Under the pieces are notes generated by a model. That model was not told where the DNA came from and did no database searches. It saw only the letters and a list, made by a program, of their open reading frames with translations. 64,000 nucleotides of DNA from Neorhizobium sp. SHOUNA12A (GTDB lineage: Bacteria > Pseudomonadota > Alphaproteobacteria > Rhizobiales > Rhizobiaceae). Positions 35,615 through 43,783 of this stretch are shown in pieces. How positions within the stretch are numbered: the first letter of the stretch is position 1; each line of letters opens with the position of its first letter. Made by a program: the position numbers and the translations under genes. The stretch spans positions 21,976-85,975 of the forward strand of contig NZ_JALBGV010000018.1 in the NCBI RefSeq assembly GCF_023006505.1. Direction: 5' to 3'.

Positions 35615-37211
35615 AGCCCATTTCCTTCAGAAGGGCATTCATGCGCGCCGCGGCTTCGTCACGTGCTTTCTCGGCAATCCAGAGCTTTTCCAACTCTCCT
35701 TTCACATCGATCGGCTTTTCCGGCTCCAGCGTGTCGATGTAACGGGAGATGTTGAGATTGAAGTCGTTCTCCTCGATTTCCTTCAAATCAACAACGCGGC
35801 AGAAGCGGTTGTTCGGTTCGCAGATGGCTTTGCGATAGTTAAGTTCCTGAACGTCCTTCGCCTTATCGTAAAATGCGCCAATCTCACCCCATGCCTCAAA
35901 GGCATCGACGATACGGCGGATGTTATTCTCTCCCAAGATATTCTTCTTGGGCCGCTCCTCAAATTCTTTTGCTGCGTGAATGAACAATACTTTGCCCTCG
36001 CGCGATTTCGGTTTGTCCTTGTTGAGGATGAGAACGGTCGCAGGGATGCCCGTGCCAGCAAAGAGGTTTTCCGGCAGGCCGATGATCGCCTCTAGCAGGT
36101 TGGCTTTCAGCAGCCCCTCGCGAATGCGCCCATCGCCCGAGCCACGGAAAAGCACGCCGTGCGGCATGACCACGCCGCAGACGCCTTTGGGCGAGAGCGT
36201 CGCCACCATGTGCTGAACGAAGGCCATATCGCCCATGTTCTTCGGCGGAATGCCGTAGATGAAGCGATTAAACCCCTTCTTCTCGTTTTCACCAGAAACG
36301 TCGTCCGCCCCCCAACTGTCGAGGGAGAACGGCGGATTGGCGATAACGCGGTCATAAAGGATCAGGTTGCCGTCAGCATCGAGAAGACGCGGATTGCGGA
36401 TAGTGTCGCCCTTTTCGATCCGGGCGTCGCGAAGCCCATGCAACAGCAGGTTCATCTTGGCGATGGCCCAAGTGCCGAGGTTCTTCTCCTGTCCGTGCAG
36501 CGTCACGTTGACCGGCTGCCCCAGGCGTTTACCTTCGAAATCGGCGATGTGGCGTGCGCTTTCAATCAACATGCCGCCCGAACCGCAGGTAGGATCACTG
36601 ATGCGCATACCCGGCTTGGGATCAAGCAATTCAACGATCAGGCGCACGACATGGTGCGGCGTGTAGAACTCGCCACCCTTCTTGCCCGCGTCGTCGGCAA
36701 ACTTATCGATCAGATATTCATAGGCGCGCCCCAACATGTCCGGCTCGGATAGAGAGGCATTCGACAGGTCAATGCGTGAAAAATGATCGATCAGCCGGGC
36801 GAGCACGCCTTCGCGGTTCTTGGCATCGCCGAGGCGTGATTCCGAATTGAAGTCGATATTGGCGAGCACGCCTTCGATCGACGGATTATGGTCCTCGATC
36901 GCTGCGCAGGCCTTGTTGAGCTGATCGCCGATGCCGGTCGTCAGCTTCTTCAATTCCGACCAGCGTGCCCGTTCGGCGAGGAAAAATTCATGCTCATCCG
37001 GGTCGCTATAGGCGATTTCCGGGCTGAGACCATTTCGGATGCACTCTTGTGCTTCCTCCTCGAAGCGATCGGAGAGACGTTTCAAGAAGAGAAAGCCGAA
37101 AATGTAAATCTTGTAGTCCGAGCTATCGATCGACCCTCGCAGAATGTCGGCGGATCGCCACAGATGATTGTAAAGCTCGCTCAGCGTAAGTTTGGCCATG
37201 GTTCTTCTCAT
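35604..37211 (-). CDS. hsdM: Type I restriction enzyme, methyltransferase subunit
   Basis: 535 residues. HsdM N-terminal helical domain (ELYNHLWRSADILRG, KYI-like IYIFGFLFLKRLSD), SAM site DPTCGSGGM (206-214), catalytic NPPF (292-295; N6-adenine type). The ATG at 37211 overlaps the preceding stop as ATGA; an internal ATG at 37199 (MAKLTLSEL) is an alternative start. With HsdS it methylates both strands of the target. Confidence 0.95.
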   Translation of the reverse strand: MRRTMAKLTLSELYNHLWRSADILRGSIDSSDYKIYIFGFLFLKRLSDRFEEEAQECIRNGLSPEIAYSDPDEHEFFLAERARWSELKKLTTGIGDQLNKACAAIEDHNPSIEGVLANIDFNSESRLGDAKNREGVLARLIDHFSRIDLSNASLSEPDMLGRAYEYLIDKFADDAGKKGGEFYTPHHVVRLIVELLDPKPGMRISDPTCGSGGMLIESARHIADFEGKRLGQPVNVTLHGQEKNLGTWAIAKMNLLLHGLRDARIEKGDTIRNPRLLDADGNLILYDRVIANPPFSLDSWGADDVSGENEKKGFNRFIYGIPPKNMGDMAFVQHMVATLSPKGVCGVVMPHGVLFRGSGDGRIREGLLKANLLEAIIGLPENLFAGTGIPATVLILNKDKPKSREGKVLFIHAAKEFEERPKKNILGENNIRRIVDAFEAWGEIGAFYDKAKDVQELNYRKAICEPNNRFCRVVDLKEIEENDFNLNISRYIDTLEPEKPIDVKGELEKLWIAEKARDEAAARMNALLKEMGYVN

Positions 37212-37831
37212 AGTTGCTTGTTGGTGCCGAAGAGGCGTGCGTCAATCAAACGATGCGCAAGAGCGCGACGGATTTCGGCGGCTTCTATGGCGGTGCGATA
37301 AGCGGTTTGGGTGTCTGTGACGAGAGCGGCAATTCGCTGCTGCTCATTGACAGACGGCAAATCGATCTCGATTTTTGCAAGGTCTTTCGGTGACAGCGAC
37401 AAGAGCGTCGTCGCCCCTCTGCGCAACACTTCTATCTTTGGGCGGAAGACGTCACTTGAAAGGATGGCAAAAAGGGCTCCCCCTACTGTGGGGGGCTTGG
37501 GTCTTATAACGATCACGTTGCCACTGGCGACAGCGCCTGCGGTTTCACTACCGACAAGGCCGAATTTCAGCACTGTACCTCGGCCCGTAACCAGGACATC
37601 GTTTTCGCGAACCGCATAACTGACAGCGCGGTTGCGGTCATGGAAGCCGACGGTATCCAGCCGTTCTATAGGAGAAACGGCGCCATCTTGGAGGTCACGC
37701 ACGCCAATCACTGGCAGCTTGTCACCTGGTCGCTCAATCGTCTCCTCCCGCGAGACGCCGACACCAGCAAAAACTTCAGCAACCTCCGCCAAACGCAGCG
37801 CGAAGAGGTGTTCTTCTTCTATCTTTTTCAT
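37208..37831 (-). CDS. Half-size HsdS-like protein with one TRD
   Basis: 207 residues: one target-recognition domain (about 10-150; GDKLPVIGVRDLQDG ... LVTGRGTVLKFGLVG) and one coiled spacer (LPSVNEQQRIAALVTDTQTAYRTAIEAAE). It is the first gene of the operon, before hsdM. Half-S proteins can dimerise to give a functional specificity subunit, so it could supply an alternative specificity or replace the TRD half of the full-length HsdS. It is not a truncated pseudogene by appearance: normal start, coupled stop. Confidence 0.8.
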   Translation of the reverse strand: MKKIEEEHLFALRLAEVAEVFAGVGVSREETIERPGDKLPVIGVRDLQDGAVSPIERLDTVGFHDRNRAVSYAVRENDVLVTGRGTVLKFGLVGSETAGAVASGNVIVIRPKPPTVGGALFAILSSDVFRPKIEVLRRGATTLLSLSPKDLAKIEIDLPSVNEQQRIAALVTDTQTAYRTAIEAAEIRRALAHRLIDARLFGTNKQL

Positions 37832-37870
37832 GCCCGTATCATGGCAGAAATTAATTTCGCGGTCAATACG

Positions 37871-37916
37871 GTCATAACTTGTAGCTTACTACGGAGCCTA
37901 ATAATCAGATTATGAC
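37871..37916. promoter_or_regulatory. Inverted repeats upstream of the restriction operon
   Basis: GTCATAA (37871-37877) pairs with TTATGAC (37910-37916), and ATAATC-A-GATTAT (37901-37913) is a 13-bp palindrome. They lie 40 to 85 bases upstream of the half-HsdS ATG in the divergent gap before the gene at 37999. Regulator unknown. Confidence 0.35.
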
Positions 37917-37998
37917 TTGCAATCCGATTTTGAGTCTGTCATATGGGAATAGTCGGGTGCAAAAACCTGACTCAACTTAACTTAGTGGAGAAAAATAT

Positions 37999-38250
37999 AT
38001 GCCTACACGCGCTGAGCCGAGTCGGCTCTCACTTACGGAAGCAGACGCAGCCCTTATCAAGGGGATGATTCGCCGGGGGGACCGCCATCACGACATCGCT
38101 GCATTCTTCGGCGTAAACCAGGGTCGGATTGCTGAAATCAAGGACGGATCACGGTTCTCAGACGTTCAGTCGGCCGACCCTGAGGAACTTCCGCCGAGGG
38201 GGCCATATCTGACGCCGAAGGTAACTTGGATGGAAAACCGGCTGCGCTAA
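37999..38250 (+). CDS. Small conserved alphaproteobacterial protein, HTH-like
   Basis: 83 residues: MPTRAEPSRLSLTEADAALIKGMIRRGDRHHDIAAFFGVNQGRIAEI in outline resembles a homeodomain-type helix-turn-helix, followed by a proline-rich tail. I recall near-identical small proteins scattered over alphaproteobacterial accessory DNA; function not known to me. TGGAGA lies 9 bases before the ATG. Single gene, divergent from the restriction operon. Confidence 0.75.
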   Translation: MPTRAEPSRLSLTEADAALIKGMIRRGDRHHDIAAFFGVNQGRIAEIKDGSRFSDVQSADPEELPPRGPYLTPKVTWMENRLR

Positions 38251-38383
38251 CAACCGGTTTCCAAAGACCAGGGCCGAAGCCCACTAGTCGTGACTTGAAC
38301 AATCGCGAAACTAGCCGGCCCTGTTTCAAAAATCAATGATCTGACGCTTCGGGCAGGTCATATTTCTGAGAAAGATCGCCGGA

Positions 38384-38671
38384 ATGGCAGACTATCGTAT
38401 TGACTGCATTAACAAGCCTGACCGCAACAGCACCCATGAGCACATCACCCATATTGGTGGTCCGAAGCCTGATGGCTCCGGACGGTGGCGCGATACCGTA
38501 CCCAATGTGGTCGGATTCATCGAGGGTAACACCCACCGTTTCTACACCAAGGAAACCGGGGTTGTGGCTTGGGTTCATGTGCGCGTGAGCCCCAGCGGAC
38601 GCAAGTACCTTCAGACTCAGGCAGACGGGTATTGGAGCAATAACCTGCTTGCTCTCCAGGAGTGCGGCTAA
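38384..38671 (+). CDS. DUF3892 domain protein
   Basis: 95 residues with the DUF3892 layout: DCINKPDRNSTHEHITHIGG at the start and GVVAWVHVRVSPSGRKYLQT at the end. A small beta-rich domain of unknown role, common near restriction and mobile loci. Followed at once by a strong hairpin, so probably monocistronic. Confidence 0.85.
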   Translation: MADYRIDCINKPDRNSTHEHITHIGGPKPDGSGRWRDTVPNVVGFIEGNTHRFYTKETGVVAWVHVRVSPSGRKYLQTQADGYWSNNLLALQECG

Positions 38672-38679
38672 TCCGTCAA

Positions 38680-38717
38680 GACAGAAGCCTCGCGACATTG
38701 ATCGTGAGGCTTCTGTC
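38680..38717 (+). terminator. Hairpin after the DUF3892 gene
   Basis: GACAGAAGCCTC / GAGGCTTCTGTC, a perfect 12-bp stem with 14-base loop, 8 bases after the stop. It lacks a T-tract, so it may protect the mRNA end rather than terminate alone. Confidence 0.55.
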
Positions 38718-38806
38718 GCCTGGCAGCAGACACGCGGCGGCGGCGCCGCAGCGTGTCTCTTCAGAACCGGCATGGGTCCGACAGACATGATATTTCAGGA
38801 GAAAGC

Positions 38807-39082
38807 ATGCGAAACTTTATCCTCGCAACGATCTGTGCTGCATCTTTGGCGGCAAGCGCCAATGCGGAACGGCGGACCGCTATCGCAGGTCCAGTAAATG
38901 ACGCTGTCGAATTGTGTCGCCAGGAGGCTATCGCGGAAAAGAAATTTGCCGCGAAGACTGAGGCGCCGCTCATCGACGCGTGTATGGCAAAAGAAAAGTT
39001 CAAACTCAAACCGGAATGCAAAGAACGGGAGCGAGATGGCTCCTGCTATTCCAGAAGCTTTTGGTCTTTGCTCGGCTTCTAG
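38807..39082 (+). CDS. Small secreted hypothetical protein
   Basis: 91 residues from the ATG at 38807 (AGGAG upstream). The first 20 residues are a clear Sec signal peptide with cleavage after ASANA; the mature part is about 70 residues, lysine-rich, with four cysteines (CRQEA, DACMAKEKF, PECKERE, SCYSR) that could form two disulfides in the periplasm. No family recognised. Confidence 0.65.
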   Translation: MRNFILATICAASLAASANAERRTAIAGPVNDAVELCRQEAIAEKKFAAKTEAPLIDACMAKEKFKLKPECKERERDGSCYSRSFWSLLGF

Positions 39083-39122
39083 ACCCAGGCAGGATCGAGC
39101 CAGGTCAGCTTCCCCACAATGG

Positions 39123-39160
39123 ATACGCTTTCAACCCATTCCGGTGGGTTGAAAGCGTAT
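39123..39160. repeat. Perfect 16-bp inverted repeat
   Basis: ATACGCTTTCAACCCA and its exact complement TGGGTTGAAAGCGTAT around loop TTCCGG, 40 bases after the secreted-protein gene. There is no T-tract. It could be a stabilising hairpin, a palindromic element of a repeat family, or an IS end. Confidence 0.6.
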
Positions 39161-39242
39161 ATAGCAGTAGCCCCAATAATCCCATCTTATGGGGGTCGTC
39201 AGCTTGGGCGTTCGCCCCCTGATCAGTGCCACCGGAGATTAG

Positions 39243-39537
39243 ATCATACCTCGCTGGAAGACGCCGACAAAAGACGAGATCTTGGCAAACCGGCGTGAAA
39301 TTGCCGAACGTGCACGGATTACCGATCTGCGCTTGCCCGATGCGTTGGTAGAAATCCGCAAAGGCTTGGGCATGACACAAGTAGAATTTGCCAGAATGCT
39401 CTTTCTGCAAAAACGTAAAATCGCGGGAATTGAGGCTGGAAAGGCAAATCGCAACGCTTGCGACCTTACAAAAGATCGGCAGGCTATTCGGTTTTGAGAT
39501 TGGCTTTGTCCCTCGAAGGGATGATCTTCCGAGCTAG
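39243..39537 (+). pseudogene. XRE-type HTH gene with a frameshift near its end
   Basis: The frame PRWKTPTKDEILANRREIAERA ... EIRKGLGMTQVEFARMLFLQKRKIAGIEAGKANRNA reads as an XRE HTH protein; near 39450 the sense continues in another frame as TLATLQKIGRLFGFEIGFVPRRD, which is the usual tail of HipB-like antitoxins. The break kills the C-terminal half. No proper ATG precedes it (TTG at 39282 possible). No toxin partner is adjacent. Confidence 0.6.
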
Positions 39538-39585
39538 CAACCCTGGACTGAGCCGAAACTCGTTTTCGCGGCGTATGCAAACCGC

Positions 39586-39981
39586 CTACTTTTTTGGGCG
39601 TAGCGAATCAATGGACCGCCAGGCCGTGTCTGAAGGACGGCGGCATTCCCAGAAGCGCCAGCCATTTACATGATTGCCCGTAATGCCGTAAGCGGCTTCG
39701 GAGGGGCTATTTTGTACCCTCCCTTTTTCATCAAGCCAAACACCGCCCTTGATCGCGCCTGTATATGTCTGCCCTTTATACGTGGCACGGAATTGCGTCC
39801 CTTCGGGGAACTCGGCACCCTTGTAAACTAGGGCTCCAAGGTTCTCGGTGACGTTTTCAGAACTCTTTTGTTCGCCGAGACTCAACAGCTGCCTGAGGAC
39901 GTCATTATAGGTCATTTCCTCTGTTTCACGCCGAATGGTGAGGGCCTTGTAAACTTCAAAATCCACGTCGATAGTAGCCAT
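39586..39981 (-). CDS. SeqA N-terminal-like plus RAMA/DUF4357-like two-domain protein
   Basis: 131 residues. The first 35 (ATIDVDFEVYKALTIRRETEEM..DVLRQLL) resemble the ribbon-helix-helix dimerisation arm of SeqA; the last 80 (VYKGAEFPEGTQFRATYKGQTYTG ... SPSEAAYGITGNHVNGWRFWECRRP) resemble the RAMA or DUF4357 modules predicted to read modified DNA. The combination suggests a small DNA-binding protein, perhaps sensing DNA modification, which fits the nearby restriction locus (inference). Single gene, leftward. Confidence 0.65.
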   Translation of the reverse strand: MATIDVDFEVYKALTIRRETEEMTYNDVLRQLLSLGEQKSSENVTENLGALVYKGAEFPEGTQFRATYKGQTYTGAIKGGVWLDEKGRVQNSPSEAAYGITGNHVNGWRFWECRRPSDTAWRSIDSLRPKK

Positions 39982-40174
39982 TATTGCCTCAATTTTTTCA
40001 CTTTAAGCAAAAATAGTAGTTTTAAGAGAAAAAATCAAGGCTGCTCTTTGCCTCGCGGCTCTGCAGCCATGTCTGGTTTTACGAGGTTTCGCCGCAAGCC
40101 GCTCGCGCGCGCTGCAACCGGGGCCACAACTCAATATTTGGGTTATGTCTGCGGAGATGGTTAGCGCTGTTGAG

Positions 40175-40883
40175 TTAAATGCTCAGGGCCACGAGTTTGG
40201 CACGGCCTGCGATCAAAGCCGCAACGCGATTTAACGCCACAGAATCGGCGGCAAGTGGGGACATATTTTCTGATAATCGGGGAATCGCTTCCCCTGTGGC
40301 ATCAGTTAGTTCTTTCACCCGACGGCGTACTAAGAGTAAGCCGACACCTGTCTCCTTCGAGAAAGCCTGCCAACCAGCTGCGTCCATTTCCGAAAGCGTC
40401 GCGCGCTCGCCGATTCGCATAGCCATTTTCGGCGAAAGGTCTGGGTAGGCCAATGTGGAAAGCAGGTCGTACAGCGGAGCCATCCTCCGTCGAACGATTC
40501 CTGCCTCATCCAGAGCTGCTGTTTGCTGATCCGCAATCAGTCCTGCTCCGATCGGTTCCTGGCCTTCAGCCAAAAGTTGAAGCGTGCCGGCGACGTCGCC
40601 GCCCAAGCGATCAAGAAGGGCGAAGTCGTTGGCAGGTGAAACACACAACGCCTGCGCCGCAACCAGACGCTGGCTTTCCTCGGGCAATAGGCCGCCGAAA
40701 AATGGGCGGCATTCATGGCGAGAGAAACGCTCCGGGCGCTTCGGAAGTGAGGCCGAAAGTGGAAGCGTTTTTGTCATCAAGCCAAGCTTCGGTGTAGGCA
40801 AAGCCGATATAGCCATGCTTATCTTGGGTGAATTGCCCGACAATGCGACCATCCCACCAGACGTTGAGAACTCTTACCGTCAT
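40175..40883 (-). pseudogene. hipA: HipA-type toxin gene with frameshift and large internal deletion
   Basis: It starts normally (MTVRVLNVWWDGRIVGQFTQ, ATG at 40883, overlapping hipB as ATGA), shifts frame around 40730 into RPFFGGLLPEESQRLVAAQALCVSPANDFALLDRLGGDV, then after EGQEP jumps straight to IVRRRMAPLYDLLSTLAYPDLSPKMAMRIGE, the HipA C-terminus. About 200 codons with the kinase ATP site are missing. The toxin is dead, while the antitoxin and operator are intact. Confidence 0.8.
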
Positions 40884-41110
40884 TTTCTACGTTCTCCAGG
40901 AGCCAATATATCGATCGAACATCCGAGCGTTTGCAGAACCTGCAAGACTTTTCCGATCTGTGCTGTAGGCTTGCCGGCTTCGAGATCGACAATGAACCGG
41001 AGGCCGACGCCCGAAACGCCGGCAAGCTCGTCCTGCCGCAAGTTTTGCTCCTTGCGTGTGCTGCGGACCAGGGCGCCGATGTCGGCTGGATTTTTGACTT
41101 GTTTTGCCAT
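40880..41110 (-). CDS. hipB: HipB-type antitoxin, XRE family
   Basis: 76 residues, one HTH: IGALVRSTRKEQNLRQDELAGVSGVGLRFIVDLEAGKPTAQIGKVLQVLQTLGCSIDI in outline, the compact HipB form. It starts 6 bases from the nearest of three identical palindromes, which are its probable operators. Intact although its toxin partner is deleted, so it could still repress or neutralise a related HipA in trans. Confidence 0.88.
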   Translation of the reverse strand: MAKQVKNPADIGALVRSTRKEQNLRQDELAGVSGVGLRFIVDLEAGKPTAQIGKVLQVLQTLGCSIDILAPGERRK

Positions 41111-41115
41111 TTTTA

Positions 41116-41228
41116 TTTCCCGATCGGGAAAATAACCGAGAAATTGGCCCTGTGTCTACAGAATTTTCCCGATCGGGAAAATCATTCGAATTTGGCGAAA
41201 GTGTCGACCAAAAATTCCCGATCGGGAA
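41116..41228. promoter_or_regulatory. Three identical palindromic operators upstream of hipB
   Basis: The core TTCCCGATCGGGAA occurs at 41117-41130, 41166-41179 and 41215-41228; the middle one extends to a perfect 20-bp palindrome (41163-41182). The centres are exactly 49 bp apart. They resemble the multiple spaced HipB operators of E. coli in arrangement, though not in sequence. Confidence 0.8.
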
Positions 41229-41870
41229 AAATAAGTTTTATAAACATATTCAGCCGCACGCCATTCGAATAACGCGGCTGAACAGGATACTTACGCTCGT
41301 CCGCAATTTGCGGGCTGCCGATTTCTAGATTCGGTGCGTCGTGCAGCATGAATTTGAACACGGAATCGTCCGGCTGGGCCAGGGAAAGCCTCGTGGCCGC
41401 GATCGGCGTTGCCGATTTCGGCCATGTTGGTACTCATGAGGCCTATATCGACATGCCGCGCCAATATTCCGCCGACCCCTTCGCGGACATAGCCAACCTG
41501 GCGCTCGGCAATCCCGACAATCACGGCTGAAATTCAGCACTCAGCAAGCATCCGGAGGGAATAATCCCTATCTCCACTCTTTGATTTTGCGCCCATGCGC
41601 CTCGCCAAGGAGGGAATCGTTTCACTCCACACGGTGGGCGATGATGCGTGACGATGGTCGCGAACGTCTTCCCGATTGGATGCGCATTCGCACCGTGAGC
41701 CATATTTCCTCGAAGAGCTCATCCGAGCCAGCGAGTTGGCGCAGACGCCCGAGATTGAAGAAGCGCTGTTCAAACTTGCTGAAAATGATGCCGCCTTCTA
41801 TGGCAATCATACATGACATGCGCCGTCGGATGGAGCGTCGCACGCCAAACGCGCGATCCGGTTGGTTAGG
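41229..41870. other. Intergenic debris between the hipBA remnant and the six-gene operon
   Basis: Short rightward coding-like fragments only: about 41348-41527 (SLVAAIGVADFGHVGTHEAY ... NLALGNPDNHG) and about 41595-41815 (EPYFLEELIRASELAQTPEIEEALF ... AFYGNHT), both broken and of unknown family. No terminator was found for the leftward operon ending at 41871. Confidence 0.35.
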
Positions 41871-42692
41871 TCATCGCTTGCCCCGCGGGCGCCTCGCCTC
41901 CCTGCGACCGATCTCAATAGCTACGGCGGATACCAAGACCTCGATCACAAAGAGCTGGGTGAACGCCACGGTCAGCGCACCGCCCGTCAACGGAGATTCC
42001 GCGGCGGCGGCCAGAAGAACCGTTTCAGCCGACGCGACGATCGGGCTATCTGGCCTCGCCGTGATCGCCGCTGTGAACACGCCAGCGCTGCGAGCCCGTT
42101 TCAAAGCCTGGACCGTCTCGGACGTGATTCCGGTCTCGGACAGACCGATGGCGACGGATGTTGCATCAAGCCCGTGGGCGAGTTCGGCGCCGATCTTCGG
42201 GTCGCTAAACGCGAACGCCATGATGCCAAGCCTCAAAAGCCGAGTTGCCAGCAGTGTCGCCAAGATGCCCGAGACACCCGCGCCATAAATATCGACCCGC
42301 CGCGCGTCGACAAGACGAACAGCGAGTGTTTCGACGTTGTTGTAGTCGAGCAGGGATACGTTGTCCTGGAGCGCCGCCGAGAGCGTCCCCCTCAACGTCT
42401 CGGAAATCTGACGGCTGGCCAGAGCAGAGGCGTCTGGTGCCCGCACCGGCCGTGCCGCCAGCTCTCCCGCGAGCGCAAATTTGAAATCCTGAAAGCCCTC
42501 AAAGCCGATCAAGCGGCAAAAGCGCACCACGCTCGCCTTGCCGCTTCCCGATAGCGTCGCGACCTGGTCAGCTGTTTGTTTGACGATCAAGTCAGGATTC
42601 TCGACGATATATTTGCCGATACGTCGGAGTGCCATCGGCAATTGGGGCATATGGGCCCTGATCATTGGCAAAACGCTACGCTGTGAGTTCAT
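41871..42692 (-). CDS. MurR/RpiR-family regulator, last gene of the six-gene operon
   Basis: 273 residues. HTH at about 15-75 (LPMALRRIGKYIVENPDLIVKQTADQVATLSGSGKASVVRFCRLIGF in outline) and a SIS domain at about 120-260 (VDIYGAGVSGILATLLATRL, GLSETGITSETVQAL). Such regulators respond to phosphosugars. Being inside the operon and overlapping the exporter by ATGA suggests autoregulation; the inverted repeat at 47352-47375 is a candidate site. Confidence 0.85.
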   Translation of the reverse strand: MNSQRSVLPMIRAHMPQLPMALRRIGKYIVENPDLIVKQTADQVATLSGSGKASVVRFCRLIGFEGFQDFKFALAGELAARPVRAPDASALASRQISETLRGTLSAALQDNVSLLDYNNVETLAVRLVDARRVDIYGAGVSGILATLLATRLLRLGIMAFAFSDPKIGAELAHGLDATSVAIGLSETGITSETVQALKRARSAGVFTAAITARPDSPIVASAETVLLAAAAESPLTGGALTVAFTQLFVIEVLVSAVAIEIGRREARRPRGKR

Positions 42693-43783
42693 CTATGACC
42701 ACGCATACCTAATGTGAGTCGAGTTCCTTGCCTGCACCGCGACTCGATCGAACGATGGTATAGCGTCGATAGGACGGCTCGTGAATAAGCCGTCGCCGGA
42801 GAGATGGGCTGACCGTGATTTGCGCAGCTGGTTACTCGCACACCCTTGCCATCGGGATGGAGGCTTTGCGGACCACTTGGTGAACTGGTCGATCTCAAAG
42901 CCAGGCAAGACCCTATGATGATCGCCGCGATGCCCGCCAGCATCGCGGCGGGGGTGGCGCGACCAAAAAGCCAAACTTCGAGAATCTGAGTGGACAGAGG
43001 GCTTAACGTCACAAGCACCGCGATTTTGCCTGCCTCGGCGCAACGCATCGCCGCAAGCCACAGGAGCGATTGCACCGCGCCACCAGCACCGACGAAGAAT
43101 ATGAGGATCCAGGTCTCCATAGATGGCTCCTTTGACCAAACATGGTGGTCGCGGATGAGTATCATGATCGAGAGCGCGATGGCGCCGCCCAGCATCGTCA
43201 GGAAGGTCGTCGCCAACGCACCCGCCCCACTGACCAACGGCCGGGCCAGGACGTTATAGATTGCGCTGGAGAACGCAGCGACCGTGAGCAATCCAATGCC
43301 CATCATACGGTCTGCGTTGCTGTGCTCTTGCAGGGGACCCGTTGAGGATACACACAGGCAAAGGCCGACAAACGCTGTCGCGGCACCGAACGAGCGTGAG
43401 AAGGAGCCACGTTCTCGACCGAGCAGCCTGGCGATGATGAGCGTGAGCACCGGTGTGAAGCAAAGCACAATGACCGCCGTCGAAGCATCTGTTCGGATGA
43501 GACCCTCCATGATCAGCCAGGGCGTCAGGCCGCAGACAATGGCACCGACTGTGACGATCAGGGCGCACAGGCGCAGGGTCACTCCCCGACAAGGCCAAAT
43601 GGCGATAGGTCCAAGGCAAGCAAGCCCGATGCCAATGCGCCACCCTGTCAGCAACAGGCCATCGATGTCCTGGGACGCATGTTTGGCGGCAAGCACCGTT
43701 ATGCCGCTGAGAATGGCCGACAGGGACCCCAAGCCCGCCCCCAACCAGCCCAAGCTGGTGCCCTGGCGCAGACTGTTAGACAT
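42689..43783 (-). CDS. EamA/DMT-family transporter with an extra C-terminal tail
   Basis: 364 residues: ten predicted membrane spans in two EamA repeats (for example GLGSLSAILSGITVLAAKHA and VGAGGAVQSLLWLAAMRC). Members usually export metabolites or amino acids. About 70 hydrophilic residues follow the last span (after GSCLALRSTSS), which is unusual and may come from a frameshift past the original stop. In this operon it is the obvious candidate to export the product. Confidence 0.85.
   Translation of the reverse strand: MSNSLRQGTSLGWLGAGLGSLSAILSGITVLAAKHASQDIDGLLLTGWRIGIGLACLGPIAIWPCRGVTLRLCALIVTVGAIVCGLTPWLIMEGLIRTDASTAVIVLCFTPVLTLIIARLLGRERGSFSRSFGAATAFVGLCLCVSSTGPLQEHSNADRMMGIGLLTVAAFSSAIYNVLARPLVSGAGALATTFLTMLGGAIALSIMILIRDHHVWSKEPSMETWILIFFVGAGGAVQSLLWLAAMRCAEAGKIAVLVTLSPLSTQILEVWLFGRATPAAMLAGIAAIIIGSCLALRSTSSPSGPQSLHPDGKGVRVTSCANHGQPISPATAYSRAVLSTLYHRSIESRCRQGTRLTLGMRGHR

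Noticed and set aside
41116..41228. Regularly spaced repeats that could be taken for a small CRISPR array
   Set aside because: Only three units, each a short self-complementary 14-20 bp palindrome, with AT-rich non-spacer sequence between and a hipB start 6 bases away; no cas genes. Operators explain it better.
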